From Orobanche coerulescens (taxonomy: Eukaryota; Streptophyta; Magnoliopsida; Lamiales; Orobanchaceae): a stretch of 64,000 nucleotides of DNA. The notes under the pieces are model-generated. The model was not told where the DNA came from. It made no database searches and saw only the letters and a program-made list of their open reading frames with translations. Both the position numbers and the translations under genes were made by a program. Shown here piece by piece: positions 11,831 to 23,800 of this stretch; the stretch's first letter is position 1, and every line of letters begins with the position of its first letter. The stretch is taken from assembly GCA_033398695.1 (NCBI GenBank), contig CM065814.1:81114358-81178357 (forward strand), in the 5' to 3' direction.

Positions 11831-14779
11831 TGTAATAACCCGTAATTTCGATTTCCGATAATTTCTTTTTTTTCAGCAGAAGTCCGTTTGGACGACTCAC
11901 TCATGACCGTTTCGTCATTACGAGAATGATTAATTCTGCACTTTTTGTCATCCGAGCTCATTTCGGTGTCGTTTTGTTGAGTTTCGTGCTTTTTAGCGAC
12001 TTTTCCGCACTTGAGTTCGATTCTTGCGAATCTCGTTCGAAACTGCTGTTTCGAGTTTCCCGTAAGTCCATTTAACTTTTTTAGACGTGTTGTGAACTTC
12101 GGTTTGGTGTTTCGATCATGTATCGTGTATTTCGGACGTTTTGGGCCATTTTCGTAATTTCCCAAAGTTTGGGGTAATTACTTCCCGTTGTCGAATTTAG
12201 AGCCTTTGGGTGGTTGGAATCGTGTGTTCTCTTAGTGCTCGAGTTCGTCTTTGAGAGTACTTCATAACCGTATCTTCAATTCGTATTCAGGTTCGAGTTT
12301 CGGGGTCGTTCGGGCCGTCGGAGTTGGCCCCGGCCGAGTCATAGCCGGGCAGTCTGGGCCCAGGCCGGCACTGGCCGAGTTACGTACGTTAGTGCTTGGC
12401 AGTTACGTACGTAAGGGCTGGTTACGTACGTAAGGCCCTGGCCGGTAACGTACGTAGCGGGCCGGCAGTTTTAGGGCAGTGACTCGGTTACGTACGTAAG
12501 CCTTGGCCGGTTACGTACGTAACCCGATCGGCAGACAGCCTATATAAGGCCCTGCAGACGGGATTTTGGCCATTTTTCTCAATCTTTCCTTTCTCTTCTG
12601 CGGATGTGGTCTTGGGAATCCTGAAGCCATATTGTTTAACAACAAATCCATGAAGTTCTTGAGGTTATCACATCAATCAATCATCCGTTATCATCCTTTG
12701 ATCCACCGAATCAAGGTAATCTTTCTTAGAACCCTAGTTTCTTGAATTTTGGGGTTTTTGCGTTTTTGTCCGATTCGTTCCGTATTATTGATTAATTCAT
12801 GATGGGTATGATTAATCTTGGTAGTATTCTTGTGTTTAACATCATTTAATCCATTGTTTTTCGTCGAATCGAAGTATATTTCTCGATTTCCTTCAAATTG
12901 ACTTTTTGGGGGATTTGTTCTCGATCTCGTTTTTCATCTGTTTTTGATGGATCGATTGTGGTTAAATGAAGTTGTTAAACATATTCTATGGATTGTATAT
13001 CCATATTTCAACTTGGAATTCCGTTTTCAGGTTTTGACGGAACGAATCGTGTTCTTGGCCGTTTTGGGGGAAACGCTTGAACTTTCGTCATTCGTTCTTT
13101 GAATTCAATGGCTTTAAGTCGTGTTAGGGAATTCATTTCATTATTTTTATTGTCCTTCGTAGTTTATGAACGCGAGTTGGCGATCGGTGGAGTTGGCAGG
13201 TTCGTAGTCGGTTCGTGTCAACCTACTTCGGTCGATTCTTCGCGTTGTTCTTATTCGAGGCAAGTACCTTGTTCATACGCTTCTCGTTTTGTGGATATGA
13301 TTGATCGGTGGTCGTTTTGGTGTGTTTGCTTGGTTATTTTAAAATGAATTTCTAAAATATTTTGGTTTGGCCTCGTTAAAGGCTCTCTTTCAAAACGCGT
13401 GTGTGTTTTGTGAACGTTGTGTTTTGGGAATTGATTATTTTGAACGTTGAAGGCTTTGATGATATCCCTATTATTTAAAGATATGGAATCGTGTATTCCA
13501 TGTTTAATCTTGTTATTGTGTTTTGAAGAGTTTGATAATGTTGTCGGATAAATGGCCATCTCTAGTAAGTATTCTTGATGAACTTACATTCTTAGCATAT
13601 TAGTATTGCATGAGTAACGTGTGTGTGTGTATGCTCACTACGGGTTAGATCCGACGGGGTCTCGGTAGGGCTCCACGAAGCTGTGGGACCGCGAGCTTGC
13701 TTTTAACCACTACGGGTTAGATCCGACGGGGTCTCGGTAGGGATCCACGAAGCTGTGGGTCCGCGGTTAATTGTGGTGCATTTTGCAAATGTGATTTGAT
13801 ATTGGCTTTTCCGGAAATGAGTGCTTTCGAACGGTTTTCATGATTGCATGCATTGACTAGTGTGTAAGAGGTAAGTTGTTCGTTTGTCCTACTTGGCTAG
13901 GATGGCTCTAGAGTATTTTGTCGTTTATGTTAAATCCTTTATTTGCGGATTTTGATGTTGGGAGACGAACCTTGTGGTCGTTCTTGTGTACTGTGAGTTG
14001 ATGAGATTTGGGGCTAAAATCCCAATGGTTTTGTAAAAGTCTTTTTACGGATTTGGGGCTAAAATCCCAACGGTTTGGTAAAGGTCATTTTTCGGAAAGT
14101 AAACCTTTGGGAGGTGACCCCTTTCGTCTTTTGGGTTTTGAAAAGTAGGATTTGATAATCCAAAATCGTTTTCTATTAAAACTCCCGATGGTATTTCAAA
14201 TCATTTTATAAATTGTTTCCCTTGATATTTTGATCTTGAAATTTTGGGAAGTCTTTACTCAAACTCTCGCCTCGGGAAGTGTTCATCTTATTGTATTTGA
14301 ATCTTTGAGGATTCCGGATTATTATCGTTCGTGGAATGTGAATTGTATGACTTGTATTTTTTTGCACTTGTACTTGCACTAGCAAAACAGTGGAGTTTTG
14401 CTAACCCCCGAGTATTCGGGGGGTGGATGTCTATTTTTGCATTCAGGTTTTGGAGCATAACACAGGGTCGGCACGAAGGATGATGAAAGATGATCGATAC
14501 TAATCACATGAGGAACCGTACGTTGTTTATTGGTTCAGTTGTACTTTATTTTCCGCTGCTATATTTTTCCCGTTGTACGGTTGTGGTTGTGTTTTGACCC
14601 CTGCGTGGGCATGAGTTGTATTTGAGTTGTATGTATTTATTGAAAGACCAAATCGGTCTACCGAGTCATTTTAGCCTTAAAGGCATGGTTGATTTGTTAT
14701 ATGTTGTTACCAGCCTCGTAGATCCTTGAGGAAAGGTTCTACGGCGTGTAATATCCCTGAGCGGATTGGGCGTGTTACA
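11831..14779 (+). mobile_element. 3' LTR of the LARD element
   Basis: Direct repeat of 6558-9507, starting TGTAATAACC and ending GGGCGTGTTACA. TATATAAGG is at 12541 and AAG|GTAAT near 12713. It keeps full TTACGTACGTAA dyads where the 5' copy is degraded. It is followed by the target duplication atatt. Confidence 0.92.
12380..12547 (+). promoter_or_regulatory. TTACGTACGTAA array and TATA box, LARD 3' LTR
   Basis: Six TTACGTACGTAA-type dyads lie between about 12380 and 12523 with GC-rich spacers. The last ends about 20 bases before TATATAAGG at 12541. This is the better preserved of the two LARD arrays. Confidence 0.75.
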
Positions 14780-14784
14780 ATATT

Positions 14785-14915
14785 TACTTTTATGTCATTG
14801 TAGCAACTCAACTTTGTAGGCGAGAATTTTGACATTCTCAAAAGAAATTATTTTGTCAAAATTTACCATTTATTTATTTTTCCCATTAATTACCCTAGAA
14901 AGTGAGGGCGTTATA
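14785..14915 (+). mobile_element. LTR-D remnant, second segment (3' end)
   Basis: Continuation of the 6016-6557 LTR after the LARD insertion. It ends GTGAGGGCGTTATA, a one-base variant of the usual GGGCGTTACA terminus. Immediately beyond is RT coding sequence of the minus-strand element C, so the element that owned LTR-D had inserted into that RT gene. Confidence 0.65.
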
Positions 14916-16677
14916 ATTCAGCTCCCTGTAATCAATACACATCCAAAGTGACCCATCCTTCTTTCTTACAAACAGCATTGGTGCACCCCATCGTGACACA
15001 CTAGGACGAATAAATCCGTGTTCCAACAACTCTTGAATTTGGACCTTCAATTCTTGAAGTTCCTTCGGAGCCATTCCATATGGCGCTTTGGATGTTGGGG
15101 CCGCCCCAGGGACCAAATCAATACTAAACTCCACTTGCCGAACGGGTGGGACTCCAGGAAAATCTTCTGGAAACACATCCAAAAACTCCCGTACTATAGG
15201 TACGTATGTAGGGGACACCTCACTAGTAAGATTGTTGACCAAACTCACCAAGTAACCCTGACATTTCTCCTTCCTTAGACTTCTTAGTGCTTTCATGGCT
15301 GTGATTACTCTTGGTACTGCTCTACCCTTAGTACCATAAAAAGTGATCGACTCGCCTTCGGAACACCTCAATGTGACCTTCTTCTCACGGCAGCTTACAT
15401 CGGCATTGTGTCTATCGAGCCAGTCCATACCAAGGATCACGTCAAAATCCATCGAGTTAATCAAATACAGACTAGCGTCAAATTCTCTTCCTCCTATCTC
15501 GATACTCTCGTCAATCATTCTGTTGGTGAGTATCGTATTTCCTGATGGTAAGCTAACCACAAGAGACTCAACAATTACGCTTCTATGACCAATGGCATGA
15601 TAAAACTTTGCAGACATAAAAGAGTGTGTGGCACCAGTGTCAAACAAAGCGAAAGCAGGCATATTAGAGATCATAAGCATACTTGATACTGTGCCGGAAC
15701 TATTATCGGCCTGATTCATTGAGTAGACTCGAGCTTGACCTCCCGATGCTTGTCCTTTGCCCTTATATTGTGGACAATGTCGGCTTGTATGACCTGGATT
15801 CCCACAATCATAGCAGACACCCTTTCCATATAAACACTCCCTGCCATGATTCTTACTACACTTTGGGCATGCAGTCTTAGTGATCGGCGCACCCGGTCTA
15901 GATTTCTCATCTACCTTCTTCTGCTTATTGGAAGCCGCCAACTTAGATTGATTACCATTCCAACCTCTCTTCCCAAAAGATGACTTAGCAGCTGGTTGAG
16001 GACTCAAGTTCTGACCAGCTTCAACCTCTTGAGCTCGGAACACTATCTCGGTATACGGCAGCACCCCATGACCAGCCACAATGTGAAGAATACTTGGGCG
16101 TAAACCACTCCGGAACTTAAGGGACCTCTTGCGGTCAGTATCCACCATGTGCTCCACAAAGAAGCTGATTTGGTTGAATTTTCGCTCATATTATTCAATC
16201 GATAAGCACCCTTGCTCAAGGTTCTAGAAATCTCTCTCCATCTTCTCTCGTTAGTTCATTGGATAGTATTGTTCCATCACTAGTTCTTTGAACCGATCCC
16301 AAGTTAATGCAGCACGCTCGGCTGCCGGCCTCAAATGCCAATAGCTCATCCACTAGCGTCCAGCATCCTCTACCATTTGATATTGGGTGCAAAGAATCTT
16401 TTGCGCATCGGTGCACCCAATGAGCTCAAGGGTACGCTCCAGTGACATCAACCATTCGTCGACAAAAGCTGGTCCTTCTCGACCATTGAATGATGGTGGT
16501 GTGAAACGTCGGAACTGTTGCACAACTTGTGCTTGGGTAAGAGCTGGCTCATTATTATAGTGGTTATCTTGACTTCTGTTACCATCACCACCAGCTCCAG
16601 CACCATGGGTTAGCATTCTGACCACCGAGATTATCAGCACCTCGGTTAGCTGGGCGTCCACATCCACGAGTTCCCAT
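14916..16677 (-). pseudogene. Ty3/gypsy element C: gag, protease and start of RT
   Basis: The minus strand begins with a Gly/Arg-rich gag start (ATG at 16677-16675) and a gag core containing RRFTPPSFNGREGPAF. The frame breaks near 16600 and again between 16350 and 16160. A long open stretch (16157-14916) then gives the gag C-terminus, a CCHC knuckle (CYDCGNPGHTSRHC), a retropepsin site FDTGATHSF, a VILGMDWL protease flank, and the N-terminal part of RT up to CIDYRELN. The RT is cut off where LTR-D inserted; palm, RNase H and integrase are not in the window in this orientation. Several gag stops show that it is dead. Its 5' LTR follows at 17137. Confidence 0.9.
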
Positions 16678-17136
16678 GGTCCTAAGGTGCATTATAGCCA
16701 ACAACTTCTCAGGAATCTCCTCATAAGGGATCAAAATAAAAGTATACATCGCGTCTAAGGGTTAACTGCTCCCAATAGACGTTCAAGCAGTACATCCTAA
16801 CGCATCTACATGTCTTTATAAATTTATAAGAAAGCACATACATGTCCAACATTTATTATGAATCTCAATAGCATATCATCTCTAAAATATAAACATGGTA
16901 TTGCAACATAATTCAAAAAATGAGTTGAATCTCATAACCGTAAAATTTTGTTACGATTACAACATAAACATAACTTGAAATATGTACCTTGGAGTTGGCG
17001 TGGAGCGGCGACGGTGGTTGATAATAATCATAGATGCCATTAAAGTTTTAACTACTTGCGAAAAAGAAAATTTAGTTTTGAAAAAAAATTATTTTAACGA
17101 GTCTACAGAATCGTAGACCCGCTCCGATACCACTTA
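16678..17136 (-). other. Leader and primer binding site of element C
   Basis: This untranslated interior lies between the gag start and the 5' LTR. The primer binding site TGGTATCGGAGC (plus strand GCTCCGATACCA, starting at 17121) sits three bases from the LTR end, with the spacing expected for tRNA-iMet priming. Nothing else recognisable is present. Confidence 0.85.
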
Positions 17137-17545
17137 TGTAGCGACCACTTTTTTTTAAATGAGATTTTGAAATAATTTCAAGGGAGATTAAATATCCAAA
17201 AAAAATGATTGAATAATTGCAGCGGAAATTGAAATAAGGTCATCCACTTTGCAAGTAAAATAAAATAAATTCCCAACATTTCAAAACATCCATAATATCC
17301 AACCATGACATTGAAGCCAAAGTTTAAATTTTAAATAAACGAAATAGCTGAAAGACCAGATAACTATTCTTATCACGCCATGCCTTTGCCTGCCACGCCA
17401 GACTCCTCAACCTGAAAGGTTTAAATAATGGGGTGAGCTTTCAACTCGCTTAGTAAGGAGGGAACACTTTGTTAGATTTAAATACATACATGTTTCCAAG
17501 TAGATATGACATGCCTGAACTTGGTGATTTCCCGAGGGCCATTAA

Positions 17546-17735
17546 TATGCGAACTTTGTGCATACAGCCTACTACTCATTGGAGACTACAACGTAAATAA
17601 TATGCAAACTTTGAGCACATTATGCCTACTACTCATTAGAGGCTACAATGAAAATAATATGCAAACTTTGAGCACATTATGCCTACTACTCATTGGAGGC
17701 TACAACGTAAGTAATATGAATACTTTGAGCATATA
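17546..17735. repeat. 57-bp tandem repeat, about 3 copies
   Basis: TATGCAAACTTTGAGCACAT and close variants start at about 17546, 17601, 17658 and 17715, a period of 57 bp (55 for the first step). Because 57 is a multiple of three it makes a false 19-residue repeat in an open frame. It lies inside the LTR of element C. Confidence 0.9.
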
Positions 17736-18292
17736 AATATTTGGTAAGAAACAAGCATATATACAAGTAACATCATGAATTAAATAAAATAAGCGTAAAA
17801 TCCCCACCTCGAAATACAATGATGATCCTCGAAAGTTTGAGATGCGAATATAGTTCAAATCCCAGGCTCTGAGTCCTCGTATCCTAAAATAACAATTAAA
17901 TCTTTAATATTAATATAGCGTCCAGAATAAATTAATATAAATTATTGAGCTTATAATTTAAATCTACAGTACAAGTGATCTGATTAAAAGAATAGAAACT
18001 GACTGGGATCGTATTAGAAGGATTGGAAAAATTTAGGGACTGGAATTGGATACACTGGAAAGTTGATTTGGGGTCAAATCGAAAGGTTTGAAATTTTGAG
18101 GGACTAAAATTGAAGAATTATAAGTAAGTTGGGTCAATTTGATAATACTAGAAAATTATTAGGTATAAATACCCTAGCCCTAATGACTGGCCGACATATA
18201 CTCCATTCTCTCCTATCGATCTCTCAATCTCAATTCCTTGTCTCTCCCTGCCATTCTCCTCTCTCTTTCTCTCAAATTTCTCATGCAGCCCA

Positions 18293-18318
18293 CACACACA
18301 CACACACACACACACACC
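18293..18318. repeat. (CA)n microsatellite
   Basis: About a dozen CA units lie within the LTR of element C. In the LTR's own orientation it is a GT run, as also found in the LARD LTR. Confidence 0.95.
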
Positions 18319-18647
18319 AGAAAAAGGTAAACACCACAACAATACATAAGGCCGACACTCTCACCTCTCTCTATAAAAATCAATCTCACACACAAAACAC
18401 ACACAAATACGCATACGCCTAAAATAGAATGCAACCCCGCTGGACACGGACGGTCGATTTTGTAGCAAGGTGCGGCAGTAATTGAGTTGGGTCTCAGCCA
18501 TGGTGGATGCAAGGAGGGCGACTGAGATTCTGAGTTTACAGCTCGAGTCGAAGAAAGGGTGTTCCTACTTTGGATCTGTGATGGGTCTGATTCAGCAGTG
18601 TGATGATGTAGGTTTGTTGGATTGGTAATGGAAGCTCGCCATAGATG

Positions 18648-20766
18648 TGTAACACCCCCGAGATATTCGAAGTATATTACAGCTCCGTGGACACCTACAT
18701 GGGACCCACCAGGCTAAAACAAGAAAAACACCACTCGACTAACCATCTCAGTTAGCGAGGACACATTTAAATAATACAACATATAAAGATACGCCCGGAG
18801 CAACCTACGTAATGAACATCAACCGACAATAGAGCAATTTGAGTTAATACAAAACGAAATTCGGAGTGAAAAGCCTAAGTACTCTCGAGTACAATCTATA
18901 AGTTTATAAATGTGGGAAACAACTATATCGAAAGGGACAAGAGAAATAAGAAGACTCGAATGCACATGTCAACGACCCTGGCCAACATCCTCGTACTGTC
19001 CCAGCGCCCGCTCATCCAGCAGAACATAACCTGAAATCCATAACAAGAATTTCCCCAAAACGGGTCCCCAAAGGGGTTAGCAATTACGCTAGTAGAAGTA
19101 ATCAAGGCAAACCACTAGCTTACACATTTCATAGCACAATGCACCAAATCGTTTCAAAACCAAAACCAGACATCTCTTTTCCGGAAACAAACAGTCAATC
19201 ACATTTGCCTAGGACCAGGACGAAGCCACAAATCCCACTCGAGGCCTCTAAGGACCCTCCCGAGCTGGCCATATCATAAAACAAATCACGCACGTGCATC
19301 GCCTAGGACCGGGACGAAGCCACAAATCCCACTTGAGGCCTCTAAGGACCCTCCCGAACTGGCTAGCTAAACAAACTCATGAATCCAGGGCTAAAACCAT
19401 TGGATTCCCTCCGTGGCCCCGTCGGATCCTCCCGAGGTGAGAAATCCACACACAATATACATTACCATTTCACGTTAAGCATAAAGGTTTCCAAAAATAC
19501 TTGCCTTAATAATTGACGATGCAACGAACGGAAAGGAAAATCACCGACGAACGTTAGGAACCAATGGAACCGAACCTAACGATTCGAAGAGCATAATCAC
19601 AACCAACTCTAAACGAATACGGAAATGGAATACACCCGAAAACCCGCATACGATTCATGTATATTCGTATAAAACAACAACGAGGGCGGACCACAACCAA
19701 ACCCTCTCGAATACGCAACAACCACAAAATATACCATGAATCCATAGGGAAAACAAGAATACTAGCAAGATTAATTATATTCAAAATGAATTAATCAACC
19801 ATATGGAACGAATCGAAGAAAAACCCGAAAACCCCCAATTTACCCAAAAGTAGGGTTCTTAGAAGATTTACCTTGGATTAGGATGAAAGATTCGTGTTGA
19901 TGTTGTTATTATACACCAAGAACTCAAAGAAGATGATGGTTGAGATGATTGGAGGAAGAAATCGCCAAGAAATCGACCAAAATAGCCAAAGCCGCGGAGA
20001 AGGAGGTGAAATGAGAAATAGATCCGTCCAAAGTCAACTCCTGGGTATTAATAGCCACACGGCTTAGCGCATGCTAACGGCTAAGTGTTAGCGTGCGCTA
20101 CCCAGTTATATTACAGTCCAGAACTCACTGTCCTGGACCGTTAGCGTGCGCTACTACTATCTAGCGTGCGCTAAAAAGGACTCGGTAGCGCGCGCTATCG
20201 AGCTATAGCGTGCGCTACCTGGGCACCTGAACAAGTCCAGAACAAACTGCCCAGTACTGGACAGTCGCGTTAGCGCGCGCTAATCCTCCGACATTAGCGT
20301 GCGCTAGACAACGTAGCATGCGCTAAACCATTAGTCTAGAGGACTGGAATCCGAAATAGGTTCACTGCCACTCCCAGGGCTCAGCTCGCTAGTGCGCGCT
20401 ACGAAGCAGACGTAGCGTCCGCTACTAAGGGATCCCTAGCGTGCGCTATGCAGAAAGATTAGCGCGCGCTAGGCACGGAATATTAACGGCCCAAAACACC
20501 GGAACATGAACGAAACATCAAACGGAACATCACAAAACATATAATAACATAGAATGGATCCACGGCAACCCCGAAACGGCGGTTCCGAACAATAATTACG
20601 AGAATCAGATCGATAGATGACGGAAGAACCAATAAACGTAGAACTGGATGACAAAAAGTCTCGAAACAATTATTCTCAAAAATTAATACGGTTACATGAG
20701 GGTCGCTAAAAACGAGAAATACACCGAAAAATGAAAATATCGAGAAAAGAAAATGCGGATATTACA
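18648..20766 (-). mobile_element. 3' LTR of G2
   Basis: This is a 2119-bp LTR, intact end to end. In its own (minus) direction it has a dyad array, TATTAATA at about 20046-20053, CCAAG|GTAAA near 19871, an AAGGCAAGT module near 19500, and two copies of a roughly 94-bp unit beginning GCCTAGGACC (19207 and 19301). It is closely similar to the other G2 LTR. Confidence 0.93.
20046..20475 (-). promoter_or_regulatory. Dyad array and TATA box, G2 3' LTR
   Basis: About a dozen TAGCG/CGCTA dyads lie between 20062 and 20475, seen on the plus strand mostly as TAGCGTGCGCTA. A GCCCAGTACTGGAC dyad is near 20248. On the minus strand the array ends about 10 bases upstream of GGCTATTAATACC. The same order is seen in the other G2 LTR. 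Confidence 0.75.
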
Positions 20767-20803
20767 TTCTACCTCTCTCAAAATAAGTTTCGTCCCGAAA
20801 CTT
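20767..20803 (-). other. Polypurine tract and 3' palindrome of G2
   Basis: On the minus strand AAGTTTCGGGACGAAACTT (20785-20803) is followed by a purine run (GAGAGAGGTAGAA) that touches the LTR start. The same palindrome stands at the same place in the LARD and in G3, so it is a conserved 3' element of this lineage. It probably overlaps or follows the end of pol. Confidence 0.85.
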
Positions 20804-20829
20804 AAGAAACAGACAAATCGGGGTACCTA

Positions 20830-23800
20830 GCACGCATGCTATCCTCGGTTTCCCAAGTTGCCTCCTCGACACCATGTCTCGACCACTGTACCTTGACTAA
20901 AGGGATGGTCTTATGCCTCAGTCGCTTCTCACGATGCTCTAAAATCTTCAAAGGACGCTTCTCAAAAGTAATATCCTCGGCGACATCAATCTCACCATAA
21001 TCTATGACGTGACTAGGATCCGGGACATATTTCCTCAGCTGGGAAACATGATAAACGCTATGAACATGACTCAGGGCCGGGGGTAACCCCTAACGGTATG
21101 CCAACCCACCAACTCGCTCAAGAATCTCGAAGGGTCCAATAAATCTCGGACTCAACTTCCCATTTTTCCCGAAACGGAAAACTCCTCTCGTCGGCGACAC
21201 CTTTAGCAAAACATGGTCTCCCACCTCGAATTCCAAAGATCGACAACGGACATCGGCATATGACTTCTGTCGACTATGGGCAGTCAACATCCATTCCCAA
21301 ATTAATTCTATCTTCCGCCTCGTCTCTAAAGCGATATCCGGCTCAGTCCCGACCAAATCGGACGCCTCATTCCAACAAATCGGTGATCGACAATGCCGCC
21401 CATAAAGTGCCTCATACGGTGCCATCCGAATCGACGCGTGCCAACTATTGTTGTACGTGAATTCGATGAATGGCAAATGCTCCTCCCAGTCATTGCTCCA
21501 ATTGAGAGCACAAGCACGAAACATATCTTCGAACGCCTGGATAGTGCGTTCCGACTGTCCATCTGACTGAGGATGAAAAGAGGTACTCAAACGCAAATGA
21601 GTACCCAACGCCTTATGCACCGCCTGCCAAAAGTGCGATACAAAATGGCCATCACGATCCAAAACAATAGACTTCGGAGTACCGTGAAGCCTCACAATCT
21701 GCACGATAAACACACGAGCCAACTTCTCCGGGCCCCAAGTGTCCTTGATGCCCAGAAAATGTGCCGACTTGGTCAGACAATCAACAATCACCCAGACCAT
21801 ATTCATGCCCAACCTCAATCTCGGCAAACTCGTAATGAAATCCATCGATATATATCTTCCTATCTCCATTCTGAAACGGGAAGTAACTGCAATAACCCGG
21901 CCGGTCGCTAATGCTCGATTTTGACCTACTGACAAGTCAAACATATCGCTACAAACTGTGCGACCTCCCCCTTCATATCATTCCACCAGATATTCCTTCT
22001 CAGGTCCTTGTACATCTTACTCGAACCAGGATGAACGGAGTAAGGTGTAGCATGGGCCTCACGCAAAATACTCTGTCTCAACTCTGAGTCGTTCGGTACA
22101 CAAAGCCGACTCTGGAATATCAAAACACCATCCTCGTGAATTACAAACCCAGGAGACTTTCCTTTAAGAACGTTCTCTTGGATTTAAGTAATCGTCGGAT
22201 CCTCCAACTGCTTCAGCTTAATTTCATCGATCAAAGATGAAGAAATCTCTAAAGCACAAAGTTGCCCGACAGCTCCAGGCAACGAAACCTCAACATCCAA
22301 CTCGATCAAAACCCTCCGAAGCTCATATTGAGACGTAAGGATCTCAATTGTTCGCAACGCAACCGGTTTCCGACTCAAGGCGTCGGCCATGATGTTCGCC
22401 TTGCCCGAATGATAAAGGATTTCAAGGTCATAATCCTTAATCAACTCTAACCACCTCCTTTGCCTCATATTGAACTCCCTCTGAGTAAATATGTATTTCA
22501 GACTTTTATGAACGGTAAAAATCTGACATGCAGAGCCGAAAAGATAGTGACGGAAAATCTTGAGCGCAAAAACAACTGCCGCTAACTCCAAATCATGAGT
22601 AGGGTAGTTAAGCTCATACGGCCTCAACTGTCTCGACGCATATGCAATGGTCTTTCCGTGCTGCATCAATACGCACCCAAGACCCTGACCCGAAGCATCA
22701 CTATAAACAGCAAAACCCTCATTTCCACACGGCAACGCTAAAATCGAGGTCGAAGTCAAACGCCTCTTCAGCTCCTCAAAACTCGACTGCTACTCGTCAT
22801 TCCAGACGAACTTCTCGGACTTCTGGAGCAACTGTGTAAGTGGCCGAGCCAGTTTCGAGAAACCCTTGACGAACCTACGGTAGTAGCCATCCAAACCTAA
22901 GAAACTACGGATCTCCTTCACATTTTTGGGCGGTGCCCAATCCAACACTGCCTCAATCTTCTGTGGATCCACACGAACCCCCTCGGCTGAAATCACGTGA
23001 CCTAAAAACATCACTTCCTTCAGCCAGAACTCACATTTTGAGAACTTCGCATAGAGTTGCTCAGTCTTCAAAATGTCTAACACTACTCGCAAATGATGGG
23101 CATGCTCTTCCTCGTTCCTCAAATAAATAATAATATCGTCAATGAAGATGAAGACACACTTATCCAAATACTCGATAAAGACTTTATTCATCAACTGCAT
23201 GAACACCGCCGGCACATTAGATAACCCGAAAGGCATAACTACAAACTCATAATGCCCGTATCTCGTCCAAAAAGCTATTTTCGGCACATCGGACTCCCTC
23301 ACCCGGAGCTGATAATACCCCGATCTCAAATCAATCTTCGAGAATACCGCAGCTCCCTGCAACTAATCGAACAAGTCATCAATCCTCGGCAAAGGATACT
23401 TGTTCTTGATGGTCACCTTGTTTAGTTCGCGATAGTCGATACACAAACGAAGTGAACCATCATTCTTCCGCACAAATAGGACTGGTGCGCCCCAAGGCGA
23501 GGCGCTCGGTCGAACATACCCCGACTCAAGAAGCTCACTCAACTGATTCTTCAACTCAGCCATCTCTGAAGGTGCCATGCGATACGGCGCCTTCGAAATC
23601 GGAGTCGCGCCCGGCTCTAACTCTATAGGAAACTCGACTTCACGATCCGGTGGCAATCCCAGTAACTCGTTAGGAAATACATCAGGAAACTCACTAATGA
23701 CTGGAATCGACGAAAGCTCGACTCCACCATCCTCCGCCTTCAAGGCATACCATCAACAACCAGTACACCCCTTTCGCAGGAGTGTCACCGCCTTCAAGGC

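Larger units (their letters stand above)
6558..14779 (+). mobile_element. Complete non-autonomous LTR retrotransposon (LARD type)
   Basis: Two long, nearly identical direct LTRs (6558-9507, 2950 bp; 11831-14779, 2949 bp) begin TGTAATAACC and end GTGTTACA. They are flanked by a perfect 5-bp target duplication, atatt (6553-6557 and 14780-14784). The interior (9508-11830, 2323 bp) has a primer binding site and a polypurine tract but no gag, protease, RT, RNase H or integrase. That is the definition of a large retrotransposon derivative, which must borrow its proteins from an autonomous element. The 3' palindrome before its polypurine tract is the same as in the chromoviruses G2 and G3, which suggests a Tekay-like helper. 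The host sequence is LTR-D. Confidence 0.93.
17137..18647 (-). mobile_element. 5' LTR of element C, segment 1 of 3
   Basis: On the minus strand the LTR ends ...AAGTGGTCGCTACA at 17137, right beside the primer binding site. Reading outward it is broken at 18647 by G2 (TSD agatg at 18643-18647 and 49344-49348), resumes at 49349-49489, is broken again by a CACTA element, and finishes at 57261-58102 with the start TGTAACGCCCCG. The pieces add up to about 2.5 kb. This segment holds a 57-bp tandem repeat and a CA microsatellite. A plus-strand TATAAATA with a CT-rich stretch near 18163-18280 looks like a plant promoter but lies inside this LTR against its orientation. Confidence 0.75.

Noticed and set aside
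14785..14915. This segment as the 3' LTR start of element C (TATAACGCCC on the minus strand)
   Set aside because: The order of landmarks in 6016-6557 and here fits a plus-oriented LTR ending GGGCGTTATA, opposite to element C.
17506..17736. Protein with 19-residue repeats
   Set aside because: It is an artefact of the 57-bp DNA repeat, whose period is divisible by three, inside a minus-strand LTR.
18129..18542. Host gene promoter (TATAAATA, CT-rich leader, then ATG at 18500)
   Set aside because: It lies within the LTR of element C, whose ends and flanking insertions bracket it. The frame after the ATG is only about 40 codons. It remains a faint possibility.
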